A stretch of DNA of 41,285 nt from Caulobacterales bacterium (GCA_016183935.1 JACPDR010000010.1:1-41285); one strand, 5' to 3'; positions 27,330-36,540 are shown, numbered from the stretch's first letter. A program made the numbers and translations. The notes: a model not told the origin generated them from the sequence alone.

Positions 27330-29927
27330 GTGCGCGGCGAGCTGGAGACCTACAAGAAGAAGCGCAACTTCGGCGACACGCCGGAGCCGAAGGGCAGGAA
27401 GGGCAAGGCCCGCAAGGCCGGACTGAAGTATCTGATCCAGCGCCACGCCGCGACCCGGCTGCACTACGACTTCCGCATCGAGCTGGACGGGGTGCTCAAG
27501 TCCTGGGCCGTCACCAAGGCCCCGTCGCGCGACCCCTCGGTCAAGCGGCTGGCCGTCGAGGTCGAGGACCATCCGCTCGACTACGGGACCTTCGAGGGGA
27601 TCATCCCGGCCGGCAACTACGGCGCCGGCACGGTGCAGATGTGGGATCGCGGGACCTGGGAGCCGCAGGAGGACGACCTCGACGCCGCCTTCGCCAGGGG
27701 CAACGTCAAGATGGTCCTGCACGGCGAACGCCTCCAGGGCAAATGGGCGCTGATCCGGCTGCGCTCCGATCGCGGCAAACCCTCGAAGCGCAACAACTGG
27801 CTGCTGATCAAGGAGAAGGACCCGTTCGCCGTCCCCGGTGAGGGCGAGGCCAACATGGAGATCGACGCCTCCGTCGCGACCGGCCGCAGCCTCGCCGAAA
27901 TCGCCGAAGGCAAGAAGCGCTGGCTGTCTCCCGCGAAGACCAACAAGGCCGCACCGCCGAAGCCTGAGGCCCGCCCCGCCGTGACCAGCCACGCCGCCAA
28001 GCCCCATGCCTTCGTCCCCATCCAGTTGTGCAAGCTGACCGACTATCCGCCGCAGGGGACCGGCTGGGTGCACGAGATCAAGTTCGACGGCTACCGCCTG
28101 CAGGTCGCGGCGGGCGGCGGCCGGGCCACGGTGCGTACCCGCAAGGGTCTCGACTGGTCGGAGAAGTTCCCGGAACTGGCCGCCGACGCCGCGCAATGGC
28201 CGGACGCCGTCGTCGATGGCGAGCTCTGCGCCCTCGCCGAGAACGACATGCCCGACTTCTCCGCCCTGCAGGCGGCCATCGCCGACGGCAAAACCGGCGA
28301 GCTGGTCTACTTCGCCTTCGACCTGATGTTCGAGGGTCCGGAGGACCTGCGCAAACTGCCCCTGTCGCACCGAAAGGCGCGGCTGCAGGCCTACATCGAC
28401 CGCATCCCCAAGTCCGCCCGCAAGCGCATCCGCTACGTCGACCATTTCGCCACCACCGGCCAGGCCATCCTCGAGAGCGCCTGCCGCATGGACCTCGAGG
28501 GCGTCATCTCCAAGAACCTCAACGCCGCGTATCAGGCCGGCCGCTCCACCACCTGGCTGAAGTCCAAATGCCGCGGCGGCGACGAGGTGGTCATCGGCGG
28601 CTGGACCTCGGAGGGCGACCGCTTCCGCTCCCTGATCGTCGGCGTCCACGACAAGGCGGGCCTGCGCCACCTCGGCCGCGTCGGCACCGGCTACAACCAG
28701 ACCCTGCTCAAGACCCTGCTGCCCGCCCTGAAGGCGGCTGAGACCGATAAAAACCCCTTCGTCGGCAAGGACGCCCCGAAGAAGTCGCGCGCCGGCGGCC
28801 TGACCATCCACTGGACCAGGCCGGTGCTGGTCGCCGAGGTCGAGCACGGCGGTTACACCGACACTGGCTCCCTGCGCCAGGCGGCCTTCAAGGGCCTGCG
28901 CGAGGACAAGCCGCCGTCCGAGGTGACCGAACGGCCCCACGCCCCCGCCGATCCGGCGAAAGAGCCGGGCCGGCACACGGCCGCCGCGCCGCTGGCCATG
29001 CCGGGCCAGTCCCGCGCCGCCGGCAAGGGCAAACTGGTCGTCGCCGGGGTGTCCATTTCCAACCCGGACAAGGTGTTGTGGCCCGCCGCCGACGGAAAGC
29101 CGGCGATCACCAAGGCCGAACTGGTCCGCTATTACGAAATGGCCGCCGAGCGCATCCTGCCCCACGTCGCCGATCGCCCGGTGTCGATCATCCGCGCGCC
29201 CGAGGGCATCACCGGCGAGAAATTCTTCCAGCGCCACGCCATGCCCGGCTCGAACCCCCGCCTGAAGCTGATCGACGTCAAGGAGCGCAAGCCCTACGTC
29301 GGCGTCACCGACGCCGGGGGCCTGGTCGCCATCGGCCAGTCCGGTGGGCTCGAGCTGCACCCGTGGGGCTGCAAGCCCGACGATCCGGAGACGCCCGAGC
29401 AGGTCACCTTCGACCTCGACCCCGACGAGGGTCTCGACTTCGCCGACGTCATCGCCGCCGCCAAACGGATGAAGTCGGAACTGGAGGGCCTCGGCCTCAA
29501 CCCCTTCGTCAAGACCACCGGCGGCAAGGGGCTGCACGTCGTCGTGCCCATCCTCGCCGACGGGCGCAGCCGCATCGACTGGGACCAGTGCAAGGCTTTC
29601 GCCAAGGAAGTGTCCGAGATCGTCCGCCGCGAACACCCCGACCGCTTCACCACCACCATCGCCAAGAAGGCGCGCGGCGGGAAGATCTTCCTCGACTATC
29701 TGCGCAACGGCCGCATGGCCACCGCCGTCGCCCCATGGTCGCCCCGCGCCCGCCCCGGCGCCGGGCTCGCCTTCCCCCTCTCGTGGGGTCAGGTGAAGTC
29801 CGGCCTGGACCCGAAGGCCTACACCCTCCACGACGCCGCCGCCCTGCTGAAGAAGCCCGACCCATGGAAAGACTTCCGCGACGGCGCGGTGAACCTGAGG
29901 CCGGTGCTCGGGAAGATCGGGCTCTAG
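27330..29927 (+). CDS. ligD: Multifunctional non-homologous end-joining DNA ligase LigD
   Basis: An 865-residue cytoplasmic repair enzyme that processes and seals double-strand breaks with Ku. The order is phosphoesterase, ligase, polymerase. Phosphoesterase: H39, H45 and D47 in QRHAATRLHYDFRIELDG match the catalytic histidines and aspartate. ATP-dependent ligase: the nucleotidyl lysine is K251 in HEIKFDGYRLQ, with VVDGELCALAE, LMFEGPEDLR, MDLEGVISKN and TTWLKSKCRGG. Polymerase: the metal-binding pair is D695 and D697 in TFDLDPDEGLDF, with KTTGGKGLHVVVP. The start is a GTG with GGAGG seven bases upstream. No ku gene is in the window. Confidence 0.96.
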   Translation: MRGELETYKKKRNFGDTPEPKGRKGKARKAGLKYLIQRHAATRLHYDFRIELDGVLKSWAVTKAPSRDPSVKRLAVEVEDHPLDYGTFEGIIPAGNYGAGTVQMWDRGTWEPQEDDLDAAFARGNVKMVLHGERLQGKWALIRLRSDRGKPSKRNNWLLIKEKDPFAVPGEGEANMEIDASVATGRSLAEIAEGKKRWLSPAKTNKAAPPKPEARPAVTSHAAKPHAFVPIQLCKLTDYPPQGTGWVHEIKFDGYRLQVAAGGGRATVRTRKGLDWSEKFPELAADAAQWPDAVVDGELCALAENDMPDFSALQAAIADGKTGELVYFAFDLMFEGPEDLRKLPLSHRKARLQAYIDRIPKSARKRIRYVDHFATTGQAILESACRMDLEGVISKNLNAAYQAGRSTTWLKSKCRGGDEVVIGGWTSEGDRFRSLIVGVHDKAGLRHLGRVGTGYNQTLLKTLLPALKAAETDKNPFVGKDAPKKSRAGGLTIHWTRPVLVAEVEHGGYTDTGSLRQAAFKGLREDKPPSEVTERPHAPADPAKEPGRHTAAAPLAMPGQSRAAGKGKLVVAGVSISNPDKVLWPAADGKPAITKAELVRYYEMAAERILPHVADRPVSIIRAPEGITGEKFFQRHAMPGSNPRLKLIDVKERKPYVGVTDAGGLVAIGQSGGLELHPWGCKPDDPETPEQVTFDLDPDEGLDFADVIAAAKRMKSELEGLGLNPFVKTTGGKGLHVVVPILADGRSRIDWDQCKAFAKEVSEIVRREHPDRFTTTIAKKARGGKIFLDYLRNGRMATAVAPWSPRARPGAGLAFPLSWGQVKSGLDPKAYTLHDAAALLKKPDPWKDFRDGAVNLRPVLGKIGL

Positions 29928-29961
29928 CAGCCTTCCCTTGTCCGACGCGGAGGCGTTGCGA

Positions 29962-31311
29962 TCACCGCGTATAGGCGGGGGGCATCGCGCCTTCGCCGCC
30001 GCCGGCGTAGCGGTCGCGGAGCAGGAACTGGCGGCTGGTCGGGGCCTGTTCGGCGCCGCCGATGAAGATGGTCTCGGCGAGGCTGAGCGGCTCAAGCGGG
30101 TCGCCGGACCAGATGACCACGTCGGCGGCGGCGCCGGGGCGCAGCTCGCCGAACTGGCCAGCCATGCCGAAGATGCGAGCCGGATTGACCGTGATCGCCT
30201 CGATCGCCGACTCATAGGACAGGCCATGCGAGACGGCGTTGCCGGCGTTGTAACGGGTCTCCCGGGCGCGGTGGATCGAGCCCTCGTTGCCCTTGATGGC
30301 GATCAGCACCCCGGCGGCGTCGAGCGCCGCCGCATTCTGCATACGCACCGCGCGGGTCTCGAAATTGCCCGGCAGGTTGGAGATCGGATTCAGCAGCACC
30401 GGCACGCCGGCGGCGGCGATCTGGTCGGCGACCAGCCAGCCCTCCTCGGCCCCGTCGAGGATGATCTTCACCCCCTCCTCGCGGGCCAGCCGCAGCACCT
30501 GCTGGATGTCTGCGGCGCGGCGCACCGTGACGATCAGCGGCATGTCGCCACTGGCGACCGGGATCAGCGCCTCGAGGTCGGCGCGCGACAGCGAGAGATC
30601 ACGCAGGCCGGCGCGGTCATAGGCGGCCTTGTTGCGGGCGTAGAGGCGGACCTCGGCCAGGGTCTCCTTGAACTGGACGAACTCGGCCCCGCGCGCGCCG
30701 CCGGCGACGCCGGCCCCGGCCTCGCCTAACGGCGCGACCATGGCCACACGCGGCTTGACGAGAATGTCGGTCCCCTCGGCGAGGTGGATGATGGCGGCCT
30801 GGCCGGCGAACAGGCTGGGCGACTGGTAGCCGCCGTCGCCGACGCCGGCGAAGTCGCTGTCGTCATGGGCGTGGCCGCCGCCGCCGCCCGGATGATTGGG
30901 GACGACGATGGCCCGGGTGATGCCGCCGAGGCGGGCCACCGGCAGGGTGAAGGACCACGGATCGAGGCCGTAGGAGACATCGAACGAGGCGCTGATGGTG
31001 TTGGCGCCGTTACGCAGGTCGTCCGAGCCGCCGACGGAGGAAACCTCGGAGGCGCCGAGGCCGGAGTCGACCGCGACGAAGCCTGGAGCGACGACCTTGC
31101 CGGTGGCGTCGATGATACGGGCGGTCGCCGGCGGCGCCATGACCCCGACCGAGACGACCCGGCCGTTCTGGATCACCACCGTGCCGTTCTCGATCACCGA
31201 GGTTCCCGTCAGCACCCGGCCGCCGGTGATGGCGGTCAGCTCCTGGGCGAAGGCGGGAGACGCAAGGACGGCGACCGAGGCCGCCGCGAGGAAGAGGGTC
31301 CTGAGGCGCAT
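29962..31311 (-). CDS. Amidohydrolase family protein, probably without the catalytic HxH
   Basis: A 449-residue exported protein (signal peptide MRLRTLFLAAASVAVLASPAFA). It has an amidohydrolase fold outline: TAITGGRVLTGTSVIENGTV then VIQNGRVVSVG and a C-terminal AITVNPARIFGMAGQFGELR plus GAAADVVIWSGDPLEP. However, the strand-1 metal motif that normally reads D-x-H-x-H is V-A-V-D-S-G-L-G here (about residue 73), so two metal ligands are missing. KGNEGSIHRARETRYNAGNA is near the end. It is the second gene of a coupled pair, its ATG sharing one base with the stop of the previous gene (TGATG). It may be a non-catalytic partner or use a different site. Confidence 0.85.
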   Translation of the reverse strand: MRLRTLFLAAASVAVLASPAFAQELTAITGGRVLTGTSVIENGTVVIQNGRVVSVGVMAPPATARIIDATGKVVAPGFVAVDSGLGASEVSSVGGSDDLRNGANTISASFDVSYGLDPWSFTLPVARLGGITRAIVVPNHPGGGGGHAHDDSDFAGVGDGGYQSPSLFAGQAAIIHLAEGTDILVKPRVAMVAPLGEAGAGVAGGARGAEFVQFKETLAEVRLYARNKAAYDRAGLRDLSLSRADLEALIPVASGDMPLIVTVRRAADIQQVLRLAREEGVKIILDGAEEGWLVADQIAAAGVPVLLNPISNLPGNFETRAVRMQNAAALDAAGVLIAIKGNEGSIHRARETRYNAGNAVSHGLSYESAIEAITVNPARIFGMAGQFGELRPGAAADVVIWSGDPLEPLSLAETIFIGGAEQAPTSRQFLLRDRYAGGGEGAMPPAYTR

Positions 31312-32807
31312 CAGCGGGCTCCCTGCGTCACGTTGGCGGCGGAAACGCCGTAGCCGGGCTGGCCCAGCTCGAAGTCGGACACCGGCTGGTAGGCCGGGTT
31401 GAAGCGGTCGAAGGCGAGGCCGCCGTCGATGAACACCTGGTCGGCGCGGGCGTAGACGCTGAACGGATTGGCGCTCCAGATCACCACGTCGGCCCGCTTG
31501 CCGGCCTCGAGCGAGCCGGTCTGGTCGGCGATGCCGAGCGACCGGGCCGGGTTGAGGGTGATCCAGCTGATCGCCCGCTCTTCCGGGATGTCCATGCCGA
31601 TGCGGCGACCGGCGGCGAGCGCCGCGGCGGCTTCCTGGTTGAGGCGCTGGGTCAGTTCGGCGTCGTCGGAGTGGATGACGGCGCAGCTGTTGGGCTGGGC
31701 GTCGACGAGGGCGGCGTTGGCCTCGACCGCGTCGAGCGCCTCCATCTTGAAGCCCCACCAACCGGTCCACATGTCGGCGCAGATGCCTTCGCGGGCCAGC
31801 AGGGGCGCGACCTTGTAGGCCTCGATGGCGTGGTGGAAGGCGGTGATTTTATAACCGAACTCCTTCGCCACATCGATCATCACGGCCATCTCGTCGGCGC
31901 GGTAGCAGTGGTTCTGGATCAGCACCGAGCCGTCGAGGACGCCGGCGAGGGTCTCCAGCTCGAGATTGCGGGTCGGGGGCGAACCCTCGCCGTCCTCGCG
32001 CCACTTGTCCCATTTGGCCTTGTACTCGCGGGCGGCGATGAAGGCGGCGCGATAGCCGGCGACATTGCCCATGCCGGTGGCCGGCGAGCTGTTGCGGCTG
32101 CCATAGACCCTCGATGGGTTCTCGCCGCAGGCCATCTTCAGGCCATAGGGGGCGTTAGGCATCTTCATGCCCTGCATGGTCACCGAGGGGACGTTGCGGA
32201 CGGTGACGCCGCGGCCGCCGAACAGATTGGCCGAGCCGGGCAGGATCTGAAGGGTGGTCACGCCGCCGGCGCGGGCGGCGTTGAAGCCGGGGTCCTGGGG
32301 CCACAGGGAATGCTCGGCCCAGACCTCGGCGGTGTTCGGCTGGGTCGCCTCATTGCCGTCGCTCATGCCCTGCACGCCGGGCGAGGGATAGACGCCGAGG
32401 TGGCTGTGGGTGTCGATGACGCCCGGGGTGACGAAGCGGCCCTGGGCGTCGATGCGGCGATGCCCCGCCGGGATGGGGGTCGAGGCGTCGCCGACGGCGG
32501 CGAGGCGGCCGTCGGTGACGATGATCACGCCATTGTCGATGCGCTGGCCGGCGCCGGTGAAGACGGTGCCGCCGACGATGGCCATGTTCTCGCGGGGCAG
32601 GCCGCGATAGGTCGAAGGGAAGGGGTCCGGGTTGGCGGCGTAGTCGAGGCCGCGGGCCAGCGGCTCGGAGGCTTCGCTGTCGCCGGACGCGCTGTCGTCG
32701 GACGCGCTGTCGCCGCCGGTGGTGGCGCAGGCGGACAGGGCCATGGCGCCGGCGAGCACGCAGGCAAGGGCGGCGAGGCTGGGGCCCCGCAGGCGGTTGA
32801 CGGTCAT
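31311..32807 (-). CDS. Amidohydrolase lipoprotein with intact metal motif
   Basis: A 498-residue exported lipoprotein. The ATG at 32807 has GGGGAG upstream and gives a signal peptide with lipobox LSAC (Cys27), followed by a Ser/Asp linker. The amidohydrolase domain starts NMAIVGGTVFTGAGQRIDNG and has the strand-1 metal pair in GVIDTHSHLGVYPSPG. Further motifs are QNHCYRADEMAVMIDVAKE, KITAFHHAIEAYKVAP, CAVIHSDDAELTQRLNQ (candidate Asp) and LNPARSLGIADQTGSLEAGK. Imidazolonepropionase- and dipeptidase-like relatives exist; the substrate is unknown. It is the first gene of a two-gene unit with the protein lacking the HxH. Confidence 0.9.
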   Translation of the reverse strand: MTVNRLRGPSLAALACVLAGAMALSACATTGGDSASDDSASGDSEASEPLARGLDYAANPDPFPSTYRGLPRENMAIVGGTVFTGAGQRIDNGVIIVTDGRLAAVGDASTPIPAGHRRIDAQGRFVTPGVIDTHSHLGVYPSPGVQGMSDGNEATQPNTAEVWAEHSLWPQDPGFNAARAGGVTTLQILPGSANLFGGRGVTVRNVPSVTMQGMKMPNAPYGLKMACGENPSRVYGSRNSSPATGMGNVAGYRAAFIAAREYKAKWDKWREDGEGSPPTRNLELETLAGVLDGSVLIQNHCYRADEMAVMIDVAKEFGYKITAFHHAIEAYKVAPLLAREGICADMWTGWWGFKMEALDAVEANAALVDAQPNSCAVIHSDDAELTQRLNQEAAAALAAGRRIGMDIPEERAISWITLNPARSLGIADQTGSLEAGKRADVVIWSANPFSVYARADQVFIDGGLAFDRFNPAYQPVSDFELGQPGYGVSAANVTQGAR

Positions 32808-32890
32808 CGGACGCTCCCCTGATGCGCCGGCGGCGCAGAACGAGGGGGGATTACAAGAGGCTCCGCCGCGCCTCGACAAGGGCGGAAACA

Positions 32891-33169
32891 TTACAAACCG
32901 GTAAGGCGGGCGCGCAACGCGTCGTCGGCGACGCCAGCGACGGAGACCATCTTGGTGCGCGACTGCCCGCCGCGCTCGAGGGTGACGGCGGATTTCGGCA
33001 CGCCAAGGGATTTGGCGAGCAGCTTGAGCAGGGCGGCGTTGGCCTCGCCCTCCACCGGGCGGGCGCGGACGCGGACCTTGAGGACGGGACGGCCGTCGGC
33101 GTCGACGTCCCAGCCGTCGATGCGGTCGGCGGACGCGCCGGGGGTGAGGCGGATGGGAAGAGTGGCCAT
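32891..33169 (-). CDS. DUF167 (YggU/UPF0235) family protein
   Basis: A 92-residue small cytoplasmic protein. The family pattern is complete: LPIRLTPGASADRIDGW, LKVRVRARPVEGEANAALLK, LLAKSLGVPKSAVTLERGGQ and SRTKMVSVAG. The function of the family is unknown; structures show a compact alpha/beta fold. It ends 83 bases before the start of the amidohydrolase gene on the same strand and starts 26 bases after the lipoprotein gene, so the three may form one transcription unit. Confidence 0.9.
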   Translation of the reverse strand: MATLPIRLTPGASADRIDGWDVDADGRPVLKVRVRARPVEGEANAALLKLLAKSLGVPKSAVTLERGGQSRTKMVSVAGVADDALRARLTGL

Positions 33170-33195
33170 GGCTTGAAGGGCGACGCCAGGAACCC

Positions 33196-33717
33196 TCAGT
33201 CCTCACGCATGATCGTGGGGCCGCCGGTCGATCTGATCGTTGCGCCCGGGCGGGCGGCGGCCTCGCGGCGAAACTCCGCGAAGGTTCTGAAATCGGTCTG
33301 CGGCGGCGGGTCTCCGGCGCAAAGCTCGTCCGCCAAGTCGCTGTATGGACCTCGGGGAGAGAACTCGGCTCCGGTCGTGGGCCGGCTGGAAAGCACTCGT
33401 CCCTCCGCATCATAGACCGTTTGATGGACCAGGTCGTAGGAAACTGGGCGGCACTCTATTCTGACCCGCAGCGATACGGCGGCGGCGTCGACGCCATTTT
33501 CGACAACTTGTCCGGGTGATCTGGGCAGCAGGACCTCGGTCACGATCTGCGAGCCGCCATGAACGCGCGCCCGATGGAGCTCAGCGATGTTCCACGCTCC
33601 CCAAACATTGATGAATCGTCCCGTGAATTCGGAGGGCGGAGTGTCCGACGCGGTCGGCGCCGCCGAACAGGCCGACAAAACCGCGGCCAGAGCGAAGAGG
33701 TAGAGTTTCCCAGTCAT
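33196..33717 (-). CDS. Lipoprotein, possibly surface-adhesin-E-like
   Basis: A 173-residue exported lipoprotein with signal peptide MTGKLYLFALAAVLSAC (lipobox LSAC, Cys17). The body has an RIECRPVSYDLVHQTVYDAE segment then GRVLSSR, and a second cysteine in SDLADELCAGD. The spacing of I-x-C, an aromatic-rich strand, Y-D-x-x-G and a C-terminal S-x-L-x-x-x-x-C resembles the surface-adhesin E-like family seen in many alphaproteobacteria. That assignment is tentative. No enzymatic motif is visible. Confidence 0.6.
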   Translation of the reverse strand: MTGKLYLFALAAVLSACSAAPTASDTPPSEFTGRFINVWGAWNIAELHRARVHGGSQIVTEVLLPRSPGQVVENGVDAAAVSLRVRIECRPVSYDLVHQTVYDAEGRVLSSRPTTGAEFSPRGPYSDLADELCAGDPPPQTDFRTFAEFRREAAARPGATIRSTGGPTIMRED

Positions 33718-33784
33718 CGGGTCGCCACTCGCCTTCCTCCGTGTGCGCTGCGCCCGGCAAACCTGTACCGGACCGCAGCAAATG

Positions 33785-33816
33785 AAAAGGGCGCGGCTCC
33801 CTTCGGCGCCGCGCCC
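33785..33816 (-). terminator. Rho-independent terminator after etfA
   Basis: GGGCGCGGC (33789-33797) and GCCGCGCCC (33808-33816) form a perfect nine-pair stem with a ten-base loop, followed on the minus strand by TTTT. It lies 26 bases past the etfA stop. Confidence 0.8.
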
Positions 33817-33841
33817 CTTCCGATCCGGTTGTGGCTGCGCT

Positions 33842-34771
33842 CTACCCCAGCGCCTTCATCAGCTCGGGCACGGCCGTCTTGTAATCCGCGACCCAGCCGA
33901 AGTCGGCGACCTGGAAGATCGGGGCGTCAGCGTCCTTGTTGATGGCGACGATGATCTTCGAGTCCTTCATGCCGGCGAGGTGCTGGATGGCGCCCGAGAT
34001 GCCGATGGCGATGTAGAGGGCCGGGGCGACGACCTTGCCGGTCTGGCCGACCTGGTAGTCGTTGGGGGCGTAGCCGGCGTCGACCGCGGCGCGCGAGGCT
34101 CCGACGGCCGCGCCGAGCCGGTCGGCCAGCGGGTCCATGACGGCGTGGAATTCCTCCGCCGAGCCCATGGCCCTACCGCCGGAGACGACGATCTTCGCCG
34201 CGCCGAGCTCGGGGCGGTCGGACTTGACCATCTCCTCGCTGACGAAGGCGGACTTGCCGGCGTCGGCGCCCGCGACGCTCTCGACCTTGGCCGAGCCGCC
34301 TTCGGCGGCGGCGGCGAAGCCGGTCGGGCGGACGGTGATGACCTTCTTCGCGTCGGAGGACTGGATCGTCTCCAGCGCGTTGCCGGCGTAGATCGGGCGG
34401 ACGAAGGTATCGACCGAGACGACCTCGACGATGTCGGAGATCGGGGCGACGTCGAGCTTCGCGGCGATGCGTGGCATGAAATTCTTGCCGTCCATGCTGG
34501 CCGGCGAGAGGATGGCGTCGTAGCCGCCGGCGAGGCCGACGACCGTGGCCTCGACCGCCTCGGCCAGCTGGTGGCCGAGGGCGGCGGATTCAGCGAGCAG
34601 GACCTTGCGCACGCCGGCGATCTTCGCAGCGCTGTCGGCGGCGGCTTTCGCGCCTTGGCCCACGACGAGGATGTCGACGTCCCCGCCCAGCGCCGTGGCG
34701 GCGGTGACGGTCTTGTGAGTGGTCTCGCGGACGGTCTGGCCGTCGTGATCGGCGATGACGAGAACGGCCAT
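33842..34771 (-). CDS. etfA: Electron transfer flavoprotein subunit alpha
   Basis: Alpha subunit of ETF, the FAD-containing heterodimer that passes electrons from acyl-CoA dehydrogenases to ETF:quinone oxidoreductase. It is 309 residues, the usual size. The N-terminal domain starts [14 protein letters not shown]. The FAD-binding C-terminal domain shows [75 protein letters not shown] and [14 protein letters not shown]. Its ATG shares one base with the etfB stop (TAATG), so it is coupled to etfB in the original frame. The frameshift in etfB would place ribosomes in another frame at this junction and may lower EtfA synthesis. Confidence 0.96.
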   Translation of the reverse strand: MAVLVIADHDGQTVRETTHKTVTAATALGGDVDILVVGQGAKAAADSAAKIAGVRKVLLAESAALGHQLAEAVEATVVGLAGGYDAILSPASMDGKNFMPRIAAKLDVAPISDIVEVVSVDTFVRPIYAGNALETIQSSDAKKVITVRPTGFAAAAEGGSAKVESVAGADAGKSAFVSEEMVKSDRPELGAAKIVVSGGRAMGSAEEFHAVMDPLADRLGAAVGASRAAVDAGYAPNDYQVGQTGKVVAPALYIAIGISGAIQHLAGMKDSKIIVAINKDADAPIFQVADFGWVADYKTAVPELMKALG

Positions 34772-35507
34772 TACAGCACCCCCGCGGTCTTGAGTTTGGC
34801 GACCAGATCGGCCGCGTCGGTGACCTTGACGCCCGCGCCGCGCTTGGCCGGCTCGGCGACCTTGAGCACCTTGAGGCGACCGCCTTGACGGCGATCTCCT
34901 TCTTCTTGGCCTTCATGATGTTCGGCAGGGAGGCGTAGCGCGGCGTGTTGAGGCGCAGGTCGGCGGTGACCACCGCCGGCAGGGTGGCGGCGACGGTCTG
35001 CAGGCCGCCGTCGACCTCGCGGGTCACCGTGGCCTTGCCGCCGCCGATGACGACCTTGGAGGCGAAGGTGGCCTGGGGCCAGTCGAGCAGGGCGGCCAGC
35101 ATCTGGCCGACGGCGTTGTTGTCGCCGTCGATCGACTGCTTGCCCATCAGGACGAGGTCGGGCTTCTCCTCGTCGACCACGGCCTTGAGCAGTTTGGCGA
35201 CGGCGAGCGGCTCGAGGTCGGTGTCGGACTGGATCAGCAGGCCGCGATCGGCGCCCATGGCCAGGGCGGTGCGGATGGTCTCCTGGGCTTGCGTCACGCC
35301 TATGGAGACGACCACGATCTCGTCGGCCGTGCCGGCGGCGTGGTGCTCCTTGCCTTCCTTCATGCGCACGGCTTCCTCGACGGCGATTTCGTCGAACGGA
35401 TTCATGCTCATCTTGACGTTGGCCAGATCGACGCCGCTCTGGTCCGCCTTGACGCGGGCCTTGACGTTCGAGTCGATCACCCGTTTGACGGGGACGAGTA
35501 CCTTCAT
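34771..35507 (-). pseudogene. etfB: Electron transfer flavoprotein subunit beta, frameshifted
   Basis: The first 211 residues are a normal Etf[41 protein letters not shown], the AMP-binding [42 protein letters not shown] and [16 protein letters not shown]. The frame then continues into etfA out of register. The proper ending, [20 protein letters not shown] then [13 protein letters not shown], is present in the -1 frame and stops exactly at the coupled etfA start. The break is at 34875-34880, where CGCC would have been shared by both sides of a deletion. The family usually has eight more residues (like DYGVDVAP) here, so about 28 bases are missing. The total of 737 bases is not a multiple of three. 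It may be a real mutation or an assembly error. Confidence 0.88.
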
Positions 35508-35566
35508 TGCGCTGTCCATGAGATCGCCGGAATGTGCGGGCAGGGAATGGAACGCCTGCCACGGCC

Positions 35567-35590
35567 TGTCAACGTAACGCCGCGTCAACG
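35567..35590 (-). promoter_or_regulatory. Possible promoter region upstream of etfB
   Basis: GTCAACG occurs twice (35568-35574 and 35584-35590), 16 bases apart, which on the minus strand reads as two TTGAC -35-like boxes. No convincing -10 follows either, so this could be an operator with direct repeats. The region also holds the start of the divergent small membrane protein. Confidence 0.25.
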
Positions 35591-35631
35591 GGCCCGCGGC
35601 CCGGTGTCCGGATCAAGAGCGGAAATCGACG

Positions 35632-35964
35632 ATGCATCGCCTGCTGACCATGAAGCGACTGAGCGTGTTGTTCCTGGTGACCTTCGCGGTGCTGGTCGGC
35701 GGCGTGTTCGCCTATCAGGCCCTGGTGGTCGCACCGGGCGAGCGCTGTGAGGCCGGCGGGCGTTGGTGGGACCCCGGGAGCGGCATCTGCGCCCAGCCGA
35801 TCTCGATCGCCGAGATCACCAAGCGGCCGATCGGGCAGAGCCGGGCCGAAGCCTCAGACGCCAAGAACCGTGAACTGCTTGAAATCGAGGACCGCCTCGC
35901 CGCCGCCAAGGCCGCGCGTAACGCCGAGGTGGAGCGTCAGCGCGAGGCGCTGCTGGGCCAGTAG
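35632..35964 (+). CDS. Small single-pass membrane protein
   Basis: A 110-residue protein with one N-terminal transmembrane helix (LSVLFLVTFAVLVGGVFAYQ). A periplasmic part follows with two cysteines in GERCEAGGRWWDPGSGICAQ and then a helical, charged C-terminus (EIEDRLAAAKAARNAEVERQ). I use the ATG at 35632; the ATG at 35650 is an alternative that would give a tighter anchor. I do not recognise a family. It interrupts an otherwise minus-strand run between etfB and the adenosyltransferase gene, ending two bases before the end of the latter. Confidence 0.65.
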   Translation: MHRLLTMKRLSVLFLVTFAVLVGGVFAYQALVVAPGERCEAGGRWWDPGSGICAQPISIAEITKRPIGQSRAEASDAKNRELLEIEDRLAAAKAARNAEVERQREALLGQ

Positions 35965-35966
35965 GT

Positions 35967-36539
35967 TCAGCGGGTCGCGCCGGGGACCCATTTCACGTCG
36001 TCGGCGCCATTGGCGTTGGCCCGGCGGGCGGCGACGAACAGGTGGTCCGACAGGCGGTTCAGATAGCGGATCGCCACCGGCGAAAGCTCGCGCCCCGCCT
36101 CGACAGCCCGGATGGCGTCGCGCTCGGCCCGGCGGCAGACGGTGCGGGCCAGATGCAGGTGCGCCGAAAGCGGCGATCCGCCCGGAAGGATGAAGCTGTC
36201 GAGGGCCTTCTGGCAGTCGTTCATCCAGTCGATTTCCTGTTCCAGCCGCTCGACCTGGCCGTCGAGGATGCGCAGGGCCTCCCATTTGGGCTCGGGCTCC
36301 CGCGGCGTCGCCAGATCAGCCCCGAGGTCGAATAGCTCGTTCTGGATTCGGGCCAGCATGGCGTCGATGCGGTCGTTCTGGCCGGCGTGCAGGCGCGCCA
36401 CGCCGATAACGGCGTTCAGCTCGTCGACCGCGCCGTAGGCCTCGACGCGGGGGTCGGTCTTGGAGACCGGGGCGCCGGAGGCCAGGCGCGTCTCGCCGCC
36501 GTCGCCGGCCTTCGTATAGATGCGGTTGAGGACAACCAT
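35967..36539 (-). CDS. Cob(I)yrinic acid a,c-diamide adenosyltransferase, PduO type
   Basis: A 190-residue enzyme that transfers the adenosyl group of ATP to cobalamin, making coenzyme B12. PduO-type motifs: VVLNRIYTKAGDGGETRLAS (N-terminal ATP loop TKxGDxGxT), VEAYGAVDELNAVIGVARLH, QNELFDLGADLATP, FILPGGSPLSAHLHLARTVC and RRAERDAIRAV, and LNRLSDHLFVAARRAN. These include the ATP- and cobalamin-contacting residues. The start is one base after the stop of the twin-TM gene, so both are in one operon, probably led by ahcY 25 bases further upstream. Confidence 0.95.
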   Translation of the reverse strand: MVVLNRIYTKAGDGGETRLASGAPVSKTDPRVEAYGAVDELNAVIGVARLHAGQNDRIDAMLARIQNELFDLGADLATPREPEPKWEALRILDGQVERLEQEIDWMNDCQKALDSFILPGGSPLSAHLHLARTVCRRAERDAIRAVEAGRELSPVAIRYLNRLSDHLFVAARRANANGADDVKWVPGATR

Positions 36540-36540
36540 G

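Noticed and set aside
27300..30227. Open frame of 975 codons antisense to ligD
   Set aside because: Repetitive Gly/Ala/Val/Asp composition from third-position bias; the sense strand encodes a complete LigD.
34590..35588. Programmed frameshift in etfB
   Set aside because: There is no slippery heptamer or clear downstream structure at 34875-34890, and the missing linker residues fit a deletion better.
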